Shown: positions 1-5,080 of the stretch, one piece after another
How positions within the stretch are numbered: the first letter of the stretch is position 1
Layout: every line of letters starts with the position of its first letter
DNA from: a bacterium
GTDB lineage: Bacteria > Patescibacteriota > Minisyncoccia > Minisyncoccales > CG1-02-41-26
Reading direction: 5' to 3'
Assembly (NCBI GenBank): GCA_030615715.1
Contig: JAUWYS010000025.1
Location: forward strand, 1 to 5,080
DNA length: 5,080 nucleotides
The notes under the pieces: generated by a model
Seen by the model: the letters and a program-made list of their open reading frames with translations, nothing else
Told to the model about the DNA's origin: nothing
The model's database searches: none
Program-made: the position numbers and the translations under genes

Positions 1-233
1 AGATATCAAGAAAACTTACCGGAAAAACCTTTGTCTTAACGGGCAGCTTGAAAACTTTAAGCAGGGCAAGAGCCAAAGAAAGAATCAGAGATTTGGGAGG
101 AGATACTTCCGAATCCGTTTCTAAAAAGACCGATTTTGTGGTGGCTGGAGAAAATCCTGGTTCAAAGCGAGACTGGGCTGAAAAATTAGGCATAAAAATC
201 ATTGACGAGAAAGAATTTCTTCAACTTTTATGA
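1..233 (+). CDS. ligA: NAD-dependent DNA ligase LigA, C-terminal BRCT domain (5' partial)
   Basis: This is the last part of the ligase that seals nicks using NAD+ in replication and repair. The frame is open from the left edge (first full codon at 3) to the TGA at 231-233, giving 76 codons. The fragment reads as one complete BRCT domain. It begins with the strand motif GKTFVLTGSL, followed by SRARAKERIRDLGG (the SRxEA...LGG element of LigA BRCTs). Next come SVSKKTDFVVAGENPGSK, a hallmark of the LigA C-terminus, and LGIKIIDEKEFLQLL. The adenylation, OB-fold, zinc-finger and HhH domains lie outside the window and cannot be judged. The frame runs upstream of the TTG at 48, so that codon is not the gene start. 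The stop overlaps the next start by 4 nt (ATGA), implying cotranscription with rodA. Other BRCT proteins exist, but the VSKKTDFVVAGENPGSK wording is specific to LigA. Confidence 0.93.
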   Translation, partial: ISRKLTGKTFVLTGSLKTLSRARAKERIRDLGGDTSESVSKKTDFVVAGENPGSKRDWAEKLGIKIIDEKEFLQLL

Positions 234-1321
234 AATCTCTTAGTTTTTTTAAAAAAATTGATTGGTGGTTGATTTTGCCGGCTTTTTTGTTGACTTGTTT
301 GGGGCTTTTGTCTATTTATAGTTCTTCGATTTCTGGAGGGGATTTTTTTAATTTCAAAAAACAAATTGTCTTTTTTGCGCTGGCTATTTTTCTGGTGATT
401 TTTTTGAGCTTTCTTGACTTGAGATTTTTAAAAACCAATTCCTATTTAGTTTTGAGTTTGTATTTTTTGAGTTTGCTGAGCTTAGCAGGATTGTTTTTGT
501 TAGGCAGCGAAATTAGAGGGGTTAGGGGGTGGTATAAGGTAGGGGCTTTTTCTTTTGACCCGGTGCCGGTAGCTGCCATTATTTTAATCATTGTTTTGAG
601 CAAGTATTTTTCTACTCGCCACGTGGAAATCCAGAGATTTCAGCCAATTCTCTTTTCTGGCTTATATGCCATCATTCCCATTGGCTTAATCCTTCTTCAG
701 CCAGACCTTGGCTCTTCCCTTAGTTTGATGGCTGTTTGGTTCGGGCTCGTCTTGTTTTCTGGCATAAAGATTCGCCATTTCCTGATTTTAGTTTTGCTTT
801 TTCTAATAATTTTCAGTATCTCCTGGAGTTTTTGGCTGAAGGATTATCAAAAGGAAAGAGTGGTCAGTTTTTTAAATCCTCAGATTGACCCTCAGGGGAT
901 TTCCTGGAACGTTAATCAGTCAAAAATTGCCATTGGTAACGGAGGATTTTGGGGAAGGGGAATTGGTCAGGGTTCTCAAACCCAGTACGGCTTTTTACCA
1001 GAACCCCAAACTGACTTTATTTTTTCTGCTTTGGCGGAAGAAACAGGATTTTTGGGTATTTCAGTTTTGATTTTTGGCTTCCTTTTTCTTTTTTGGAGAA
1101 TAATTAAAAGGGCGCTCCGTTCTTCCAATAACTTTGCCCGGTTATTTGCTGCGGGATTTGCCTTCCTTTTGATTTCTCAAACCTTTATTAACATTGGTAT
1201 GGCGCTTGGAATTTTACCCATTATTGGCTTGCCCTTGCCCCTGGTAAGTTATGGGGGGTCACAACTTTTAGCTTTTTATCTGGGCTTGGGAATTTTAATG
1301 AGCTTACAAAAAAGGGGTTGA
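230..1321 (+). CDS. rodA: RodA/FtsW-family (SEDS) peptidoglycan glycosyltransferase, probably RodA
   Basis: SEDS proteins are polytopic membrane enzymes that polymerise lipid II into glycan strands, RodA with a class B PBP in elongation and FtsW in division. The 363-aa length is normal for RodA. About ten hydrophobic helices are visible, roughly at residues 14-32, 45-62, 71-91, 111-126, 141-156, 159-177, 183-203, 271-289, 303-323 and 341-359. Family motifs are QPDLGSSL (157-164), GRGIGQGSQTQYGFLPEPQTD (242-262), DFIFSALAEETGFLG (262-276) and NIGMALGILPIIGLPLPLVSYGGS (321-344). D262 in TDFIF matches the aspartate reported as essential in RodA. SALAEE and NIGM favour RodA over FtsW, but a CPR genome may carry one or several SEDS genes, so the subfamily is inferred. 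The ATG overlaps the ligA stop (ATGA) and no Shine-Dalgarno is visible, so translation probably relies on coupling. Oddity: the usual QPxExxK motif at the start of TM4 reads DPVPVAA (110-116) and lacks the conserved Glu and Lys. Confidence 0.92.
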   Translation: MKSLSFFKKIDWWLILPAFLLTCLGLLSIYSSSISGGDFFNFKKQIVFFALAIFLVIFLSFLDLRFLKTNSYLVLSLYFLSLLSLAGLFLLGSEIRGVRGWYKVGAFSFDPVPVAAIILIIVLSKYFSTRHVEIQRFQPILFSGLYAIIPIGLILLQPDLGSSLSLMAVWFGLVLFSGIKIRHFLILVLLFLIIFSISWSFWLKDYQKERVVSFLNPQIDPQGISWNVNQSKIAIGNGGFWGRGIGQGSQTQYGFLPEPQTDFIFSALAEETGFLGISVLIFGFLFLFWRIIKRALRSSNNFARLFAAGFAFLLISQTFINIGMALGILPIIGLPLPLVSYGGSQLLAFYLGLGILMSLQKRG

Positions 1322-1327
1322 CCTGAC

Positions 1328-1355
1328 TTGACAAAATTTTAAAAAAGAATAAAAT
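1328..1355 (+). promoter_or_regulatory. Predicted sigma70-type promoter for rpoB(C)
   Basis: A perfect -35 hexamer TTGACA (1328-1333) is followed by 16 nt and a 5/6 match to the -10 hexamer, TAAAAT (1350-1355). The spacer is A/T-rich and the -35 begins 7 nt after the rodA stop codon. The predicted transcription start is near 1361-1363, which would give rpoB a leader of about 118 nt. A second, weaker TTGACC lies at 1318-1323 but has no good -10 at the right spacing. The call rests on sequence match and position only. Confidence 0.65.
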
Positions 1356-1376
1356 GGGAAATATATTTTTTAAAAA

Positions 1377-1471
1377 TTGCCTTCCTCTATTTTTAAAACT
1401 AATCTCTAAAAATTAACCATTAAAACCCTTTTTCAGACAGGGGGTTTTTCTTGTTGCCTCCCTATATTTTT
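1377..1471 (+). repeat. Pair of 18-nt pyrimidine-rich direct repeats in the rpoB leader
   Basis: Copy 1 (1377-1394) is TTGCCTTCCTCTATTTTT and copy 2 (1454-1471) is TTGCCTCCCTATATTTTT. They match at 16 of 18 positions and start 77 nt apart. Both lie inside the predicted leader RNA and flank the small hairpin at 1422-1448. Copy 2 sits directly before the rpoB start, where a ribosome binding site would be expected. Function is unknown. The low complexity means chance similarity cannot be excluded. Confidence 0.45.
1422..1450 (+). terminator. Possible weak intrinsic terminator or attenuator in the rpoB leader
   Basis: AAAACCC (1422-1428) pairs with GGGTTTT (1442-1448) around a 13-nt loop. The 3' arm runs into a T-rich tract (TTTTT at 1445-1449, then CTTGTTG). 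The stem has only three G-C pairs and the U-tract is partly used in the stem, so any terminator would be weak. It lies downstream of the predicted rpoB promoter and 31 nt before the rpoB start. It could end read-through from ligA-rodA, attenuate rpoB, or do neither. An alternative CCCT/AGGG pairing competes with it. Confidence 0.35.
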
Positions 1472-1479
1472 TGTATATT

Positions 1480-4400
1480 ATGTTGACGAAAAGTTTTTCT
1501 AAGTCCAAAATTACTTTTCATCTGCCGCCTCTTTTGATTTACCAAATGGAGAGCTACCAGCACCTTTGGCGAGAGGGATTGAAAGAGGTCTTTAAGGAGA
1601 TTTTTCCTATCCAGGACTATACTCAAAAGCAGTTTGAGCTTGAGTTCCGAGACTACAAATTGGACGAAGCCAAATATAAAACCGGAGAGGAGGCCAGGGA
1701 GAATGATGATTCTTTTGAGGCACCCCTGAGAGTCAAAGTCCGGCTCAAGAATTTAAGAACCGGCGAGATTAAACAACAGGAAGTTTTTCTTGGTAATTTT
1801 CCCTTAATGACAGATAAGGGAACTTTTGTTATTAATGGGGTGGAAAGGGTGGTCATCTCTCAGCTTATTCGTTCCCCCGGTTCTTTCTTTACTGCCAGAG
1901 CTCTTCAGGGAAGAAAATTTTTCGGGGCAAAGATTATTCCTTCCAGAGGCGCCTGGCTTGAGTTTGAAACTGACGCCTCTGGCTTTATTGGAGTTAAAAT
2001 AAATCGTCAAAGAAAAGTGGCAGCCACCTGTTTGCTCAAGGCCTTTACCGGCTGGTCGCCCCAGGAGATAAAAAAGAGATTTCAAGACGTAGAGGTAGGA
2101 AAAGTTAACTACATTCAAAAAACCTTAGCCCGGGATGCTACCGCTTCCCAAGCCGATGCCATACTTGAAATTTACCGAAAACTCAGACCGGGTGATTTGA
2201 CCACTCCCGATGCTGCCAAGGAGTTAATTTGGAATATGTTTTTTAATTTCCAGAGATATGACCTGAGCAGAGTTGGCCGGTGGAAAATGTTAGAGAGATT
2301 ACCGGAATTAAAAGAAAAAGAAAAAAAGGAGACAATAAAAAGGAAAGAAATAGAAATCTCAGAAGAGGACAGGGTTCTGAAACCAGAAGATATTTTATAC
2401 GTTTTAAGAGAGATAATCAGATTAAACAACAATCCCAATGCCCAACCAGATGAGATTGACCATTTAGGAAATCGCAGAGTCAGAAGTTTATCTGAGCTTT
2501 GCCAGGGCAGGGTCAGGGTGGGTTTGATGAGATTGAAAAGAATTATTCAAGACCGCATGTCAACACTTGACCCAGCCACCTTGGCTCCTTCCCAACTCAT
2601 TAACCCAAGGCCAGTCATGGCAGTGGTTCAGGAATTTTTTGCTTCCTCGCAGTTTTCTCAGTTTATGGATTCAGAAAATCCTTTGTCTTCCCTGGAACAC
2701 AAAAGAAGATTGACCGCCACCGGTCCAGGTGGCTTGACCAGAGAAAGAGCCGGTTTTGAGGTAAGAGATGTCCAACCTTCCCACTACGGAAGGATTTGTC
2801 CCATCCAGACCCCGGAGGGGCAAAACGTAGGATTGGTTAGCCATTTGGCTTGTTTTGCCAGAGTTAATCCCTTTGGTTTTCTGGAAGCCCCTTATTTCAG
2901 AGTAAAAAACGGCAGAGTGACCTCGGAGCTTTGTTATCTTTCAGCTACCGAAGAAGAAAGGCATCACATCACTCATGCTGGTTTGAGAATTGGTGAGGGA
3001 GGGAGGATTTTAGATGAAGAGGTTGAAGCCAGAAAAGGAGGAGAGCCGGTTTTGATTAAAAGGAAAGACGTTGATTTTATTGATGTTTCTTCCAAACAGC
3101 CCATCAGTATTGCCACCGCCCTGATTCCCTTTTTACAAAATGATGATGCCAACCGAGCTTTAATGGGCTCTAACATGCAACGTCAATCCGTTCCCTTAGT
3201 TCAGCCAGAACCCCCTTTGGTGGGTACCGGGGTTGAAAGAAATGTCGGTTATGATTCAGGAGAAGAACTAATTGCCAAAGAGGATAGTCAGGTCTTAGAG
3301 GTTGATGCTTCTCACCTTAAACTAAGAGCCAAAAACGGAAAATCCGTTAATTATAAGCTCCAGAGCTTCACCCAGGGCAACCAATACACCGCTTACTATC
3401 AAAAACCCAGAGTCAATAAAGGGCAGAGAATAAAGAAGGGAGATATTTTGGCTGATGGAGCGGGCATTGTTGATGGAAGATTGAGTTTGGGCACAAATGT
3501 GCTGGTGGCTTTCTTGCCCTGGCGGGGAGGCAATTTTGAAGATGCCATTGTCATCTCTGAAAGATTGGTCAGAGACGACGTTTTTACTTCTTTACATATT
3601 GAAGATTTCATCTGTAACGTCAGGGAGACCAAGTTGGGGCCGGAACTTACCACCTGCGACATCCCCAATGTTTCAGAAGAGCGATTGAAAGATTTGGACG
3701 AAGAGGGGATTATCAGGGTTGGGGCTTCGGTTGGGCCAAATGACATCTTGGTTGGCAAAATCTCTCCCAAGGGAGAGAAAACTTTAACTGCTGAAGAAAG
3801 ATTATTGCGAGCTATTTTTGGTGAAAAAGCCAAGGAGGTGAAAGATAGCTCCTTGACCATAGAGCACGGCAAAAAGGGTAGAGTGATTAAGGTAAGAATT
3901 TTCTCCCGGGAAGCTGGAGATAAATTGGAGCCAGGCATCATTAAGAGAATTCGAGTGGAGGTAGCTCAAATCAGAAAAACCAAAGATGGGGATAAGTTGG
4001 CTGGCCGTCACGGCAACAAGGGAGTCGTCTCCAAAATTTTGCCCCAGGAGGAAATGCCCTTTTTGGAAGATGGCACTCCGGTTGATATGGTTTTAAATCC
4101 CATAGGAGTTTCTTCCAGAATGAATATTGGTCAGATTTTAGAGACCCATCTTAGTTGGGCTGCCAAGAAATTGGGATATTTAGCCATCTCACCAGCCCTG
4201 CTTGGGGCAACCGAAAAAGACATTAAAGAGGAACTCCGCAAAGCTGGACTTCCCGAAGATGGTCAAGTTGCCTTATATGACGGCAGAACCGGAGAAGCTT
4301 TTCCCAGAAAAATAACGGTCGGTTACATTTATATGATGAAATTAGTCCATATGGTTGAGGACAAGATTCACATGAGAAGCATTGGTCCTTATTCTTTAAT

Positions 4401-4691
4401 TACCCAACAGCCCCTGGGAGGCAAAGCTCAGTTCGGGGGACAGAGGTTTGGTGAAATGGAGGTTTGGGCGCTTGAAGGACATGGAGCATCTCATACCTTA
4501 CAGGAAATGTTAACTATTAAATCCGATGATGTGGCAGGAAGAGCCGCCGCCTACGAAGCTATTTTGAAAGGGGAGCCCATAAGGAAACCGAACATCCCTG
4601 CCTCCTTTGATTTACTGGTAAGTGAACTTAAGTCACTGGGGTTGAGTGTGGAGGTAAAGGGCGTTGTGGGGGAAGAGGAGGCCAAGAAATG

Positions 4692-4692
<1 letters not shown>
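1480..4692 (+). CDS. rpoB: DNA-directed RNA polymerase subunit beta
   Basis: RpoB forms one pincer of the RNA polymerase core and, with beta', the catalytic centre. The ATG at 1480 gives 1070 aa and places LPPLLIYQMESYQ at the usual N-terminal position. An in-frame TTG at 1471 lies in a T-run and is less likely. No Shine-Dalgarno is visible. Landmarks in order: NGVERVVISQLIRSPG (119-134, protrusion); a shortened lobe with a Lys/Glu-rich linker (about 274-298); IDHLGNRR; the rifampicin region SSQFSQFMDSENPLSSLEHKRR (389-410); GPGGLTRERAGFEVRDV (415-431); the fork motif CPIQTPEGQNVGL (440-452); DDANRALMGSNMQRQ (555-569); GGNFEDAIVISERL with E687-D688, matching E. coli E813-D814; GDKLAGRHGNKG with K839 and K847, matching the NTP-contacting K1065 and K1073; and KAQFGGQRFGEMEVWALEGHG (from 982), the C-terminal anchor. 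The large insertions of E. coli beta (1342 aa) are absent. Oddities are Q443 where ETPEG is nearly universal, plus Q432, Q448 and T412. It is followed by rpoC, the usual order, but preceded by rodA rather than rplL. Confidence 0.98.

Positions 4693-5080
<388 letters not shown>

Noticed and set aside
48..233. A separate small gene starting at TTG 48
   Set aside because: The frame is open upstream to the window edge and the BRCT domain motif GKTFVLTG lies before this codon, so it is an internal codon of ligA.
885..1070. 61-codon + strand frame inside rodA
   Set aside because: It is out of frame with the conserved SEDS motifs GRGIGQGSQ and LPEPQTDFIF, which are clearly encoded in the main frame.
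1451..1479. Second promoter TTGTTG, 17 nt, TATATT (1474-1479) abutting the rpoB ATG
   Set aside because: It would start transcription inside the rpoB coding region, downstream of the ATG. The match comes from a T-rich tract and is weaker than the promoter at 1328-1355.
1804..2438. Minus-strand open frames of 104 and 88 codons inside rpoB
   Set aside because: They overlap conserved RpoB coding sequence and show no domain-like pattern; the real frame is the + strand.
3399..3941. 180-codon open frame on the minus strand inside rpoB
   Set aside because: It lies fully within a strongly conserved rpoB region, has no recognisable protein motifs, and its composition mirrors the codons of the sense gene. 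It is a shadow frame.

Overview
The window is a gene-dense stretch of a bacterial chromosome with four genes, all on the + strand: the 3' end of ligA (NAD-dependent DNA ligase, BRCT domain), a complete rodA/ftsW-type SEDS gene, a complete rpoB (RNA polymerase beta), and the 5' end of rpoC (RNA polymerase beta'). rpoC is cut by the right edge of the window and is recognised from its N-terminal sequence. All three visible stop codons are TGA, and Trp is encoded by TGG, so TGA is not reassigned. AT-leaning composition, AGA-rich arginine codons, a compact beta subunit without large lineage-specific insertions, absence of Shine-Dalgarno sequences, and rpoB not preceded by rplJ/rplL together suggest a Patescibacteria/CPR (Parcubacteria-like) genome. 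This placement is inferred from memory of such proteins, not from a search.

Layout: 1-233 is the ligA end. Its stop codon overlaps the rodA start (ATGA at 230-233), so the two genes are probably cotranscribed and translationally coupled. rodA runs to 1321. A 158-bp AT-rich gap (1322-1479) follows. It opens with a near-consensus sigma70-type promoter (TTGACA, 16 nt, TAAAAT) that starts 7 nt after the rodA stop. It also holds a small hairpin followed by a U-rich tract and a pair of 18-nt pyrimidine-rich direct repeats. rpoB occupies 1480-4692. The 84-bp rpoB-rpoC gap is almost entirely one long imperfect palindrome (4692-4769) with a C-rich loop, and rpoC begins at 4777.

Functionally these are two units. 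The first is the end of a ligA-rodA unit (DNA repair/replication and cell-wall glycan polymerisation). The second is an rpoBC unit with its own promoter and leader, encoding the two large catalytic subunits of RNA polymerase. I see no mobile element, CRISPR array, tRNA or rRNA, and no clearly new multi-gene system. The points worth a second look are the rpoB-rpoC palindrome, loss of two conserved charged residues in the RodA TM4 motif, substitutions in very conserved RpoB fork/rifampicin-pocket motifs, and the structured rpoB leader.
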